DNA from: Candidatus Dormiibacterota bacterium
GTDB lineage: Bacteria; Chloroflexota; Dormibacteria; Dormibacterales; Dormibacteraceae
Length of the DNA stretch: 64,000 bases
Direction: 5' to 3'
NCBI GenBank assembly: GCA_003139695.1
Contig: PLJM01000006.1
Location: forward strand, 1-64,000
Part shown: one piece after another, positions 23,865 to 31,574 of the stretch
Layout of the letters: each line of letters opens with the position of its first letter
How positions within the stretch are numbered: the first letter of the stretch is position 1
The notes under the pieces: generated by a model
Databases searched by the model: none
Told to the model about the DNA's origin: nothing
Seen by the model: the letters and a program-made list of their open reading frames with translations, nothing else
Program-made: the position numbers and the translations under genes

Positions 23865-25007
23865 ATGCGGCGGACGATTGCGATCGTGGTCGGCGCGATA
23901 CTCCTGCTCGCGCTAGTCGCGTTTGCGGTCGGTCGCCTGATGTCGCCACATGATGTCCCGGCCGTCGTTGCCGCATCCAAGCCAGCGACATGTGCTGATG
24001 CCTATCGCGTGCTCAAGCTCACTCCCTCGCAGATCAGTGCCGCCAACCCAGTCTGCCTCACCCAGTCGTTAAAGCTGAGCGGCGAAGTCACCGGCCAGGT
24101 CGCCGAGGCTTATACGGTCGCCCAGGACAGCGCAGCGCCGACCGCGATGTGCGGCGAGCCCAAGCGCTGGAGCTCCTTCCCACAAGCATTGCTAGCGTTG
24201 GACGCTGGCGGCAAGGCCTATCGCCTGCGGATCTCAGCACCGGGCAGTTCGGAGCACCAGCAAGTGAGCATCAGCAATGTAGCCGACGTCGTCGAGCTTG
24301 CCTCGATCTCGGACCCCACCGTGCTTTGGCACCTCGGAACCGGCAAGGTGACGCTGAACGCGGATGGCGTTACGGGCACTCTGGACGTCAACGTTCTCCA
24401 GGACGTAAGCGGCGCCGTGCCGGTTCACATCACCGGCCAGTGGGCGTGTGGCGCGCCGCTGCCCCTGCCGACGTCGGCAGCCGGTGCGCCCTGCGCCAGC
24501 TTCTACGCCATCAACCATCTGACGGCGACCGACGTGGCCAGGATGAAGGCGCACGCCTGCCACCCCCAAGACCTGACCCTGGCCGGCGATGTCAGCGCCC
24601 ATCTGGACCACGCGGTGACCGACACCGTGGACCCCCAGTTCGGACCTGGGGGCGACAATTTCTGCGCCAGCGGAAGCGAGGCATACGAGGCGACCCTCAA
24701 GTTTTCGATCAGGGACGAGAGCTTCTTGCTCAACCTCGGCGCCAGCCGGAACCCCGCGGTAACGCCGGGCCAGTACTCGGCCGTGTCCGGAACGGCGATC
24801 GGCGCGCTGTTGTTCTTGGGTAACGCGGACCCCTCGACGCATGGCGACTTCGTCACCGACGACAAGGTTTTCTGGACCGGTACCAGCGGTACCTTCAGCA
24901 TCGGCAAGGACATGAAGTCAGGCACCGTCGATGCCACCGTCAGCAGTTCTTCAGGCGGTTTGGGAAGCACGGTTCGGATCAAGGGCAGCTGGCGCTGCGC
25001 CGCCTGA
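23865..25007 (+). CDS. Secreted or membrane-anchored protein with duplicated four-cysteine domain
   Basis: 380 residues. A basic start and hydrophobic helix (5-26) form a signal anchor; the rest is outside the membrane. Two copies of one domain follow (about 42-195 and 208-379), aligned by four cysteines each: CADAYRVLKLTPSQISAANPVC with CASFYAINHLTATDVARMKAHAC, SLKLSGEVTG with DLTLAGDVSA, AMCGEP with NFCASG, and the closing VHITGQWACG with VRIKGSWRCA. The fold looks all-beta and disulfide-stabilised. No family recognised. RBS GGGAGGGAGA precedes the ATG, and the gene is 8 bases upstream of the membrane SARP-type regulator, so it may bind or modulate that sensor (inference). Confidence 0.7.
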   Translation: MRRTIAIVVGAILLLALVAFAVGRLMSPHDVPAVVAASKPATCADAYRVLKLTPSQISAANPVCLTQSLKLSGEVTGQVAEAYTVAQDSAAPTAMCGEPKRWSSFPQALLALDAGGKAYRLRISAPGSSEHQQVSISNVADVVELASISDPTVLWHLGTGKVTLNADGVTGTLDVNVLQDVSGAVPVHITGQWACGAPLPLPTSAAGAPCASFYAINHLTATDVARMKAHACHPQDLTLAGDVSAHLDHAVTDTVDPQFGPGGDNFCASGSEAYEATLKFSIRDESFLLNLGASRNPAVTPGQYSAVSGTAIGALLFLGNADPSTHGDFVTDDKVFWTGTSGTFSIGKDMKSGTVDATVSSSSGGLGSTVRIKGSWRCAA

Positions 25008-25015
25008 GTCAAAGC

Positions 25016-26482
25016 TTGTTGACCCGGCGTGCAACGGCGTCGGTGTATGGCGCCTCGATTCTCGTCCTGGTTGTCGGCATCAGCATCACCGCCGCCTTCA
25101 CGGTTGGCGTCCGGACCACCTACGGCGACGGCATTAGCGCCGGACTCGGAAGCCAGGTTGAGCGCGACTTCCTAAGCGACCAGGAGGCCGCTGCCAGCGC
25201 CCTGACCAACAGTGATCCGAGCGCCCTCAGCAGGCGGCTGACCGGCAATGCCTTGGTGGACGTGAGCCAGCAGATCAGCGACCAATCTGCCGTCGGACCC
25301 GTGCCGAGCGTCACCTTCCAACCTTCAGCGTTGACGATCGTGCGCGCCTCGGACCCGGTCGATGCGAGCTTGGTCATCGAAGTCCGAGAGGATGGCACCA
25401 AGGCGATCACGACAGCGGCCAGCACCAACACCGCTCCGAGCCAGCAGACGGTCAGCTTCCACGGCGACTTCTGGCTTCGCCAGGACAGCTCCGGCCGCTA
25501 CCTGATCGCCGACCAGAACATCCAGAACCAGCCCTCGTCAAACCTACCCGCCATAGCTCTCATGGCGGCAGCGCTGGTATGGGTTGCGCTCGCCGCGGCT
25601 TTGTTCCTGCGCCTGCGCTCAGACGCGGTTTCAACTCCGGCTGCGCCCGGCCGGCCGTCGGCCGTCGGGACCACAGTCGATTCGGCACGTGATGAGCAGC
25701 CGCTGACTGTAGATCCCGGGCCAGTGCCCCATGTCCGGATCCGAACGTTCGGCGGCCTTCACCTGCAGCAGGACGGCCAGGAATGGGCGTCGGCTTTGAA
25801 GGCGCGGCCGGTCACCGCCTTTATCTGGCTGCGCATTCTGGTGGCCGCTATCCGCGACCCCAACGCTCGTCTGTCGAGGGACGAGCTCGGCCGCCAGGCC
25901 AGCCCTCGGCATGATCGGGAAACCCAGCTCAAGCAGATGCGCAACGTCATCTACCACGGCCTCCCCGAGCTGCCACCCCCGCTACGCGATCGGATCTTGG
26001 TCGAACCAAAGGTCATGAGCTTCAGGCTCGACGGCTGCGAGATCGACGCGATCAGCCTGCTCAAGGCCAGCGCCGAGTGCGCGGGTCGAACTGTTCTGGC
26101 GCCGGCTCAAATGCCACGAGCGCAACTGGCGGTCGATGCATCGGCGGGTGTCTTCCTACCCGAGTTCGAATCGGTCGAAGACTTCGCCACCGACCACCAT
26201 CCAACCTGTACCGAGGTGATTCGCGAGCTTCGCGAACTGCTCTCGGCCAAACGCCTGGACCTGATCCTTGTAGTTGCCGACTCATACGCGGCGACCAATC
26301 GCCCGGCCGAGGCGATCGCAATCCTTGAGCCGGCGTTCCAGGAGCAACCCGAGCGCGACGACCTGCGTGCCCGCCTCGCCGCCGCCTACAACCACGCTGG
26401 GCGCAGCGCCGAAGCCGCGGCACTAGAGGTCAGAACCAGCACGAGTTCCACCGTGGACGCGGTCGCGGGGCGGGCGATTTAG
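25016..26482 (+). CDS. Membrane-spanning SARP/BTAD transcriptional regulator
   Basis: 488 residues from TTG 25016. Layout: short cytoplasmic start, membrane helix 1 (about 11-31), extracytoplasmic domain (about 32-175; AASALTNSDPSALSRRLTG, FHGDFWLRQDSSGRYLIADQNI, resembling NTF2- or IMS-like sensor folds), membrane helix 2 (about 179-201), a linker, then an OmpR-type winged helix (about 238-335: HVRIRTFGGLHLQQDGQEW, RLSRDELGRQ, QLKQMRNVIYHGL) and a BTAD/TPR region (340-480). SARP proteins normally are soluble; tethering one to an external sensor resembles ToxR/CadC logic. The phased repeats just downstream are the expected type of SARP operator. It probably switches on the transfer operon. 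Confidence 0.75.
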   Translation: MLTRRATASVYGASILVLVVGISITAAFTVGVRTTYGDGISAGLGSQVERDFLSDQEAAASALTNSDPSALSRRLTGNALVDVSQQISDQSAVGPVPSVTFQPSALTIVRASDPVDASLVIEVREDGTKAITTAASTNTAPSQQTVSFHGDFWLRQDSSGRYLIADQNIQNQPSSNLPAIALMAAALVWVALAAALFLRLRSDAVSTPAAPGRPSAVGTTVDSARDEQPLTVDPGPVPHVRIRTFGGLHLQQDGQEWASALKARPVTAFIWLRILVAAIRDPNARLSRDELGRQASPRHDRETQLKQMRNVIYHGLPELPPPLRDRILVEPKVMSFRLDGCEIDAISLLKASAECAGRTVLAPAQMPRAQLAVDASAGVFLPEFESVEDFATDHHPTCTEVIRELRELLSAKRLDLILVVADSYAATNRPAEAIAILEPAFQEQPERDDLRARLAAAYNHAGRSAEAAALEVRTSTSSTVDAVAGRAI

Positions 26483-26523
26483 GCCCACTTCCGACCGCCA
26501 TCGTCGGGCGCTGCTGAGATCAG

Positions 26524-26598
26524 AAGTCGCAGATAAGTCGGCATAAGTCGCAGATAAGTCGCTAGAAGTCTTCCTTTTTCGGCCGCCTCGATACAGAT
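26524..26598 (+). promoter_or_regulatory. Helically phased direct repeats and promoter of the transfer operon
   Basis: AAGTCG occurs at 26524, 26535, 26545 and 26556, with AAGTC at 26566: steps of 11, 10, 11 and 10 bases, one DNA turn each. The longer unit AAGTCGCAGATAAGTCG is a 21-bp tandem repeat. About 20 bases after the last copy is a -10-like TACAGAT (26592-26598), so the last repeat occupies the -35 position. SARP regulators bind direct repeats at one-turn spacing overlapping the -35; the gene just upstream encodes one. Repeats are direct observation; binding is inferred. Confidence 0.6.
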
Positions 26599-26651
26599 AA
26601 GAGAAGTAGAGGGCGACGGCGCCCGACGAAATCTCAAATCGAGGAGAAGGC

Positions 26652-27239
26652 ATGGAAGCCAGCAGCGACAAAACCGCAACAACGACAGCAGGGCCGGATG
26701 ATCCGGAACTCAGCTGGACCGCCCTCTTGGAGGCCTATGGTGTCGGCCCAAAGGAGAAATGGTCCGGGCTCCTGATCGAGCGCCTGGGACCCTGGCTGGC
26801 CAGCGCTCGACAGAGGTTGTTCGCCGTCCCGCCCTACCTCGACGACGAGGACATCGCCCAGCAGCTGGTGTTCGTAGTCCTTCGCGTCGCCTCGCGCTGG
26901 CAACCCCGATGCGAGGACCGCTGGGTACCGCGAAAGCTGGTGGAGGCGGCCGAGGGGCGGGTGCGTGCCTGGCTTTGCCGTGAGAGATCCGCACAAGCCG
27001 ATGAGCTGGAGGAGGAACTGCAGGCACCCGAAAGGGCTGAGCCGGAGCTCGTACTCGACACCCCCATCGGCAAGGCGTCGGTTGAAGACCTGCGCCTGAT
27101 CTACCGAGTCAGGGTGCTCGGCGAGCCAGTCGCGGTACTGGCGCAACGAGCGGGCATCACGCCACGCCAGATGCGCCATCGGGTGAAGGAAGCGCGTGAG
27201 CGCGCACGAGCCGCCGTTGATGAGGGCGAGAGAGCTTGA
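26652..27239 (+). CDS. Sigma-factor-like HTH protein, first gene of the transfer operon
   Basis: 195 residues with a good RBS (GAGGAGAAGG) before the ATG. The N-terminal half has sigma-70 region 2-like helices (WLASARQRLFAVPPYLDDEDIAQQLVFVVLRVASRW, where DDEDIAQQ recalls the DxEDxxQ of region 2). After an acidic linker, the last 50 residues form a region 4-like helix-turn-helix (VEDLRLIYRVRVLGEPVAVLAQRAGITPRQMRHRVKEARERA). It could be a divergent sigma factor or DNA-binding accessory. It is the promoter-proximal gene after the phased repeats and overlaps the next gene (TTGA). A regulatory or relaxosome role is inferred. Confidence 0.6.
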   Translation: MEASSDKTATTTAGPDDPELSWTALLEAYGVGPKEKWSGLLIERLGPWLASARQRLFAVPPYLDDEDIAQQLVFVVLRVASRWQPRCEDRWVPRKLVEAAEGRVRAWLCRERSAQADELEEELQAPERAEPELVLDTPIGKASVEDLRLIYRVRVLGEPVAVLAQRAGITPRQMRHRVKEARERARAAVDEGERA

Positions 27240-27601
27240 CGCTGGCGCCCAACTGGAGTGCGGGTGCACGAGCTCAGGTCAAGCTGCGCCTGTCCGCGGA
27301 GGAGCGGGTCGAGCTCAAAGCGCTGGCCGACGGCAAGCGGGTTTCGGTCAGCCAGCTGCTGCGGTTCCTGGTCGCGCGCGAACTCGGCGACACCAGCCTT
27401 GATCTGCACGGACGGCGCGACGAGTCGGTCATCCGCGACGCCGCGATCTTGATCGCGATCGAGCAGGTCTTGAAGCTGCAGGAAGCGAGCATCCCAGGCG
27501 GCATCACGCGCTCACGCCAACTGCTGGACGCGGCGGCAGAGGCGGCGATGGCGCGGCTGGCGACGGCGCAAGAGGTGCTCTCGCGCCAGGAGGGGGCGTG
27601 A
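27236..27601 (+). CDS. MobC-like ribbon-helix-helix mobilization accessory protein
   Basis: 121 residues from TTG 27236, overlapping the previous stop by four bases. The first 60 residues match the ribbon-helix-helix start of mobilization accessory proteins (VKLRLSAEERVELKALADGKRVSVSQLLRFLVARELG); the rest is helical (AAILIAIEQVLKLQEASIPG, LLDAAAEAAMARLATAQEVL). Such proteins bind near oriT and help the relaxase nick. It overlaps the relaxase gene (GTGA), the usual MobC-relaxase order. The RHH reading is reasonable; target site not located. Confidence 0.65.
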   Translation: MTLAPNWSAGARAQVKLRLSAEERVELKALADGKRVSVSQLLRFLVARELGDTSLDLHGRRDESVIRDAAILIAIEQVLKLQEASIPGGITRSRQLLDAAAEAAMARLATAQEVLSRQEGA

Positions 27602-28482
27602 GATCGGGCCGCTCGATACTGGCGCTCAAGTACACCCCGGTCTCGGTGGCCGGCGGCGTGCGCAAGGCGGTCGGCGGCTTCCTCCGCTACGTGCAGTTCC
27701 GCGACCAGCACGCTGAGCCCGAGGCCGGTGGCCTCGACGCCTATATGCGCTACGTCGCCCACCGCGACCGCACCTCGCCCGGTGGCCGCGTATTTGGTCG
27801 CGACGACCGCGTCGAGGTGGATCGGCGCCGGCTGGTGGCTTACGTCATGCGCTCGACCAAGGGCCTGGCGCCGAAGTGGGTTCAAGGCCGCGACGGCAAG
27901 CAGGTCGACCAGGAGCGCGCCGTTTACCAAATGATTGTGTCGCCCGAGGAGTGGCGCGGTCTGGACTTGCGTCGCCTGGCGCGCGCTGCCATGGAGCAGC
28001 TGGAAGAGGACGCCGGTCCCGCCGGCATCGGGCCCTGGTTCGGCGCCGAACACCGCAACACCGCCCATCACCACGTCCACATCGTGCTGGCGGCCAGGCG
28101 AGAGCTCGAGCCGGGGAACTTCCAGACCGTCGTAATCACGCGCAGCCGGCTGCAGCGGATGAAGGAGGCGATCGGGCGCGAGATCGAAAGTCAACGCGGT
28201 CTGGAGGTCGAGCGCGGTGAAAAGGCGCCCGCGCAGCGACTCTCACCGATGAGCGCAACACCGCGACAGGCAAGCCACGCCACTTTGCGCTGGCGCAAGC
28301 CGCGATCCCGCGCATTTTTTGGCAGCCCGCGCTCGCTTTCGACCCAGCAGATCCGCGGCGGCCAGATCTTCGGCACCGCACTGCTGCGATTGCGTGCGGT
28401 GGCGCTCCGCTACCAACAGCAGATGGAGCGCGAGCTCGTAGCGGCTCTCGCCCGTCGCGACCGCGAGGACTGGATGCGGTGA
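27598..28482 (+). CDS. HUH relaxase (MobA/VirD2-like)
   Basis: 294 residues from GTG 27598. The metal-binding histidine motif is clear: FGAEHRNTAHHHVHIVL, with His152 and the His157-159/His161 cluster, typical of MOB-family relaxases that nick oriT and carry the strand. Candidate nucleophile tyrosines are Tyr31 (FLRYVQFRD) or Tyr49/Tyr52 (YMRYVAHRD), which sit in two similar short motifs. Short for a relaxase, with only a basic tail (arginine-rich after residue 240) and no helicase or primase domain. Overlaps the accessory gene before it and the coupling-protein gene after it (ATGA). Confidence 0.8.
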   Translation: MRSGRSILALKYTPVSVAGGVRKAVGGFLRYVQFRDQHAEPEAGGLDAYMRYVAHRDRTSPGGRVFGRDDRVEVDRRRLVAYVMRSTKGLAPKWVQGRDGKQVDQERAVYQMIVSPEEWRGLDLRRLARAAMEQLEEDAGPAGIGPWFGAEHRNTAHHHVHIVLAARRELEPGNFQTVVITRSRLQRMKEAIGREIESQRGLEVERGEKAPAQRLSPMSATPRQASHATLRWRKPRSRAFFGSPRSLSTQQIRGGQIFGTALLRLRAVALRYQQQMERELVAALARRDREDWMR

Positions 28483-29960
28483 TGGCTCTTGCCACCCTTC
28501 TTGCCGACCTGCTCGTACGCGCCGTGACCGGCTTGATCGGCCTGCCCTTGGGCAGTTGGTCGTCTACTCGCCCCCAGAGTCACGGCTCCAGTCACTGGGC
28601 CAGCTGGCGCGAGCGCCAGCGTCTGGGTCGAATTACCAGTCCTGAGAAGGCATCCGGCGATGGCATCGCGCTTGGCTTCCTTGGCCGCCGGTTGCTGCAG
28701 TCGCCAGCCGAAGACAACGTGCTCCTATTCGGCGTTCAGCGCTCAGGCAAGACCTCGACCGTGGTCGTGCCCACCCTGCTCACCTGGTCGGGCGCCGCCA
28801 TCGCCACCTCGACTAAGGAAGAACTGGTACGTCTCACCGCGCGGCATCGCACTGGCGTCGGTCCGGTATCGGTCTTCGCACCGCTGGACCGGGACACCTC
28901 CTGGCTCGACTCACTCGGCCTGCGAGCCACGACGTGGAACCCGATCACTTCGATTAGTGACTGCGGCTCCGCCGCCGAACTCGCCGACCATTTCACCGCC
29001 CAGGGCAAGCGCGGCAGCGCGGCACACTGGTACCTCTCAGCTTCCAACCTGATCAGTGCGCTGGCGATCTTCGCCAAGGAGCGCGGCGGCGACATGGCCA
29101 CCGTTCTCATCGCCCTCAATCGCACCGCCCAGGCGGATTATGCCGCGCTCTCCAAGGTGGTCGATGACGCCCGCGCCGCCGACCTCTTGATGGCCCACGC
29201 CCTCACCCCGGACAGGGAAGCCGGCTCGATCGCGTCCACGGCTCGGTCCTCGCTTTCGCTGTGGACCGACGAGCGGGTCGCCGACTCGACGCGCACCGGC
29301 CCCGACTCACTCGACCTCGATCGATTACTGGCCGACGCAGGCACCCTCTATCTGGTCGCGCCGGCAGAAGAGGCCGAGCGCTGCCGCCCTCTCTTCTCCG
29401 CCCTCCTCTCCTCCCTGCTCCGGCGCGCAACATCGCGAGCCCGTTCACAGGGCGGCGTCCTGACACCGCGTCTTCTCCTTGCCCTCGATGAGGCGGCCAA
29501 CTTCGCCCGCATCCCCCGCCTCGCCGGCTACGTCTCTAGCGGCCCGGGCCAGGGCATCCAGCTCCTGCTCGGTTATCACGATCTGGCCCAGATCGAATCC
29601 GGTTATGGGCCGGAAGCCGCACGAACGATCTGGAACAACTGCCGTGCCCGCCTCCTCCTCCCCGGCCAGGGCGACATCAAAACACTGGAACTGTTCAGCC
29701 GCGCTATTGGCGATGAGACCCGCACGTTTCACACCCAGAGTCGGGATCGCTGGAGCACCAGCCCTGGAGAACAGCGCGTCGGTCGGCCTTTGGCGGCGAT
29801 CGATGAGCTACGACAACTAAGCAAAGCGGTCCTTGTCTACGCCACTGCGCCCCCTGCCCAACTCGAGCTCTGCCGCTGGGATCAGGTCCCGGCCTGGCGC
29901 CAGCTCGTGGATCCCCGTCCACCGGTTAGCGCCGGCGACGCCGGCAAGGGAGACGAGTAG
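28479..29960 (+). CDS. VirD4/TraG-type coupling protein
   Basis: 493 residues. One N-terminal hydrophobic segment (5-27), then the hexameric ATPase: Walker A FGVQRSGKT (about 84-92), Walker B LLLALDEAANFARIPRL and the T4CP sequence GIQLLLGYHDLAQIESGYG (sensor motif with conserved Gln), plus SGPGQ. It brings the relaxase-DNA complex to the membrane channel. Shorter than many VirD4 proteins because only one membrane segment is evident. Overlaps the relaxase stop and the next gene's GTG (shared base), so it is part of one transcript. Confidence 0.88.
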   Translation: MMALATLLADLLVRAVTGLIGLPLGSWSSTRPQSHGSSHWASWRERQRLGRITSPEKASGDGIALGFLGRRLLQSPAEDNVLLFGVQRSGKTSTVVVPTLLTWSGAAIATSTKEELVRLTARHRTGVGPVSVFAPLDRDTSWLDSLGLRATTWNPITSISDCGSAAELADHFTAQGKRGSAAHWYLSASNLISALAIFAKERGGDMATVLIALNRTAQADYAALSKVVDDARAADLLMAHALTPDREAGSIASTARSSLSLWTDERVADSTRTGPDSLDLDRLLADAGTLYLVAPAEEAERCRPLFSALLSSLLRRATSRARSQGGVLTPRLLLALDEAANFARIPRLAGYVSSGPGQGIQLLLGYHDLAQIESGYGPEAARTIWNNCRARLLLPGQGDIKTLELFSRAIGDETRTFHTQSRDRWSTSPGEQRVGRPLAAIDELRQLSKAVLVYATAPPAQLELCRWDQVPAWRQLVDPRPPVSAGDAGKGDE

Positions 29961-30250
29961 TGATTCGCATCCCGACCGATATCTCAGTGACCCCCGACTT
30001 TAGAGGTCTGCCGCCCAACGTTCTCCACGGTCTCATTCAGCTGACCAACAACGCGGCCGGCCTGCTGACGCTGGTCGCCGGACTCGGCATCGTCGTCTCT
30101 CTCACCGGATTGGTGATCGCTTCCTTCACCGCCAATCGCGAGTTGGGCGAGCGCGCCAAGGGCGGCATCGCCGTCTCAGTTGGCGCTCTGGCGCTGCTCT
30201 ACATCGGCGTCGCTGCCGCTAACTACTCCAGCCACCTCTTCGGGAACTAG
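29960..30250 (+). CDS. Small two-helix membrane protein (pilin/VirB2-like candidate)
   Basis: 96 residues from GTG 29960. Two membrane helices (about 33-56 and 67-87) joined by a short basic loop (TANRELGERAKGG), a layout shared with VirB2/TrbC pilins and with small T4SS membrane proteins. No signal peptide. It lies between the coupling protein and a VirB6-like protein, the slot where conjugation modules of Gram-positive bacteria carry such a gene. Family not proven. Confidence 0.6.
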   Translation: MIRIPTDISVTPDFRGLPPNVLHGLIQLTNNAAGLLTLVAGLGIVVSLTGLVIASFTANRELGERAKGGIAVSVGALALLYIGVAAANYSSHLFGN

Positions 30251-30252
30251 CG

Positions 30253-31245
30253 ATGGGTTCATACCAAGCCCAAGCCGATCAGTGGGTCAACCAGATCATG
30301 ATCGCGATCGCCAACTGGTCGACCGCCGCCGCCGTCGCCAGCATCCAATGGCTGGTGGCCGGCCTCGGCAGTTCAAGCGAACCGGACCTCAGCGTCATCG
30401 TTCCGGTCTACGACCGCGTGCTCGCAATCTCCCTGCTCCTCCTCGGCGCGGTGATGGCGCTGGCCTTGATCGAGCGCATCGCCTGGGGATCGCTTGGCGC
30501 CGGCATATCGCTGATCCCACGCGTCGTCACAGCCACCTTCGCTGCCTTTGCCGGTCTCAGCATCGTCAAGTACATCGCCGGCTACGCCGCCGTGCTCGCC
30601 ACGACTTGGACGCCCGACTTCAAGGCCCTTAACAAGCTTCTCATGCACAGCGTCGCCGTCACAGACGCTGTCGTTGCCCACGGTGGGACTGGTCACCACG
30701 TCAGCACATTCGGCCTGATCGTCACTGCCGTCTCAGTGAGTTCGTTGACGGTGATGGTGCACTTGGAGCTGGTCGTTCGCTCAGCTCTGATTCTCACCGT
30801 GACCGCGTTCGTGCCGCTGGTCTGCGTGCTCTCGATCTGGCCGCGCGCGGCCGGAGCCGCGACCACCCTCTGCGAATTTCTGATCGGCCTCTTATTCAGC
30901 AAGTTCGTGGTCGCAACGGTCGTCTACATCGGCTTCCGGCTGACTGTTGTGGCGCTGACCGCAACCATAGACACCGATACCACTGAGAACTGGATGGCTT
31001 CGGGTTTCGCCGTGCTCCTGATTGCCGCCTTCTCTCCAGTGGTCATCTTCTCGGCGCTCCGTTTCGCGCATGGGTCGGCGGGTTCAGTTGCCCGCGGATT
31101 CGCTGGAACTGCGGTGGCAATGGCGCCTGCTGGCAAGTTGCTCGGCGCCGCTCGCAGCGGTCTTCGGCCGCTAACGCGATCAGCCTATCGGCGAATCAGC
31201 TCCCGAGTGACTGAGCGCCTCGCCCGCATTCGGGCTCGCCAGTGA
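30253..31245 (+). CDS. VirB6/TrbL-like multi-spanning channel protein
   Basis: 330 residues with about seven hydrophobic helices (approximately 13-34, 55-76, 82-118, 150-172, 178-198, 208-232, 248-270) and a basic C-terminal tail rich in Arg. Size and topology fit VirB6/TrbL, the polytopic inner-membrane channel component of type IV secretion. It starts two bases after the previous stop and overlaps the excisionase start (ATGA). No VirB4 ATPase gene is in the operon. Confidence 0.65.
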   Translation: MGSYQAQADQWVNQIMIAIANWSTAAAVASIQWLVAGLGSSSEPDLSVIVPVYDRVLAISLLLLGAVMALALIERIAWGSLGAGISLIPRVVTATFAAFAGLSIVKYIAGYAAVLATTWTPDFKALNKLLMHSVAVTDAVVAHGGTGHHVSTFGLIVTAVSVSSLTVMVHLELVVRSALILTVTAFVPLVCVLSIWPRAAGAATTLCEFLIGLLFSKFVVATVVYIGFRLTVVALTATIDTDTTENWMASGFAVLLIAAFSPVVIFSALRFAHGSAGSVARGFAGTAVAMAPAGKLLGAARSGLRPLTRSAYRRISSRVTERLARIRARQ

Positions 31246-31574
31246 GGAGGTCGCGAATGCCAATCAGGCCACAACGGGCCTCTCGTGGCTGGCGCGGAAG
31301 GGGTCTGGAAGAACGGGCGCCGCATCCGGTTCCCCCTTTGGTTGAGCAAGGTCAGCGCGGTCCGGCCTTGCTCGTCGACAGTCGCGAGGTGGCGCGCCTG
31401 CTTGGCGTCGGCAGGACCAAAGCGTTCGAGCTGATGGCTAGGGATGAGTTACCCGTGGTTCGCATTGGTCGTTGCGTGCGCGTCTCGCGCGCGGCTCTGG
31501 AAGCATGGATCGCAGAGCAGGCGAGCTTGCGCGACGTTGACCCAGACTCGCGAACAAGAGGACGCCTCCGCTGA
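31242..31574 (+). CDS. xis: Excisionase-family HTH protein
   Basis: 110 residues. The first 45 are basic and unstructured; residues 45-98 are a MerR-like excisionase winged helix: DSREVARLLGVGRTKAFELM then ELPVVRIGRCVRVSRAALEAWIAEQ. Such proteins bend DNA at the attachment site to favour excision. Its stop overlaps the integrase start (CTGA), so integrase and excisionase are made together with the transfer genes. Confidence 0.85.
   Translation: MRRSRMPIRPQRASRGWRGRGLEERAPHPVPPLVEQGQRGPALLVDSREVARLLGVGRTKAFELMARDELPVVRIGRCVRVSRAALEAWIAEQASLRDVDPDSRTRGRLR

Noticed and set aside
26524-26570. Short CRISPR array
   Set aside because: The repeat unit is about 10.5 or 21 bp without unique spacers; phased promoter repeats explain it better.
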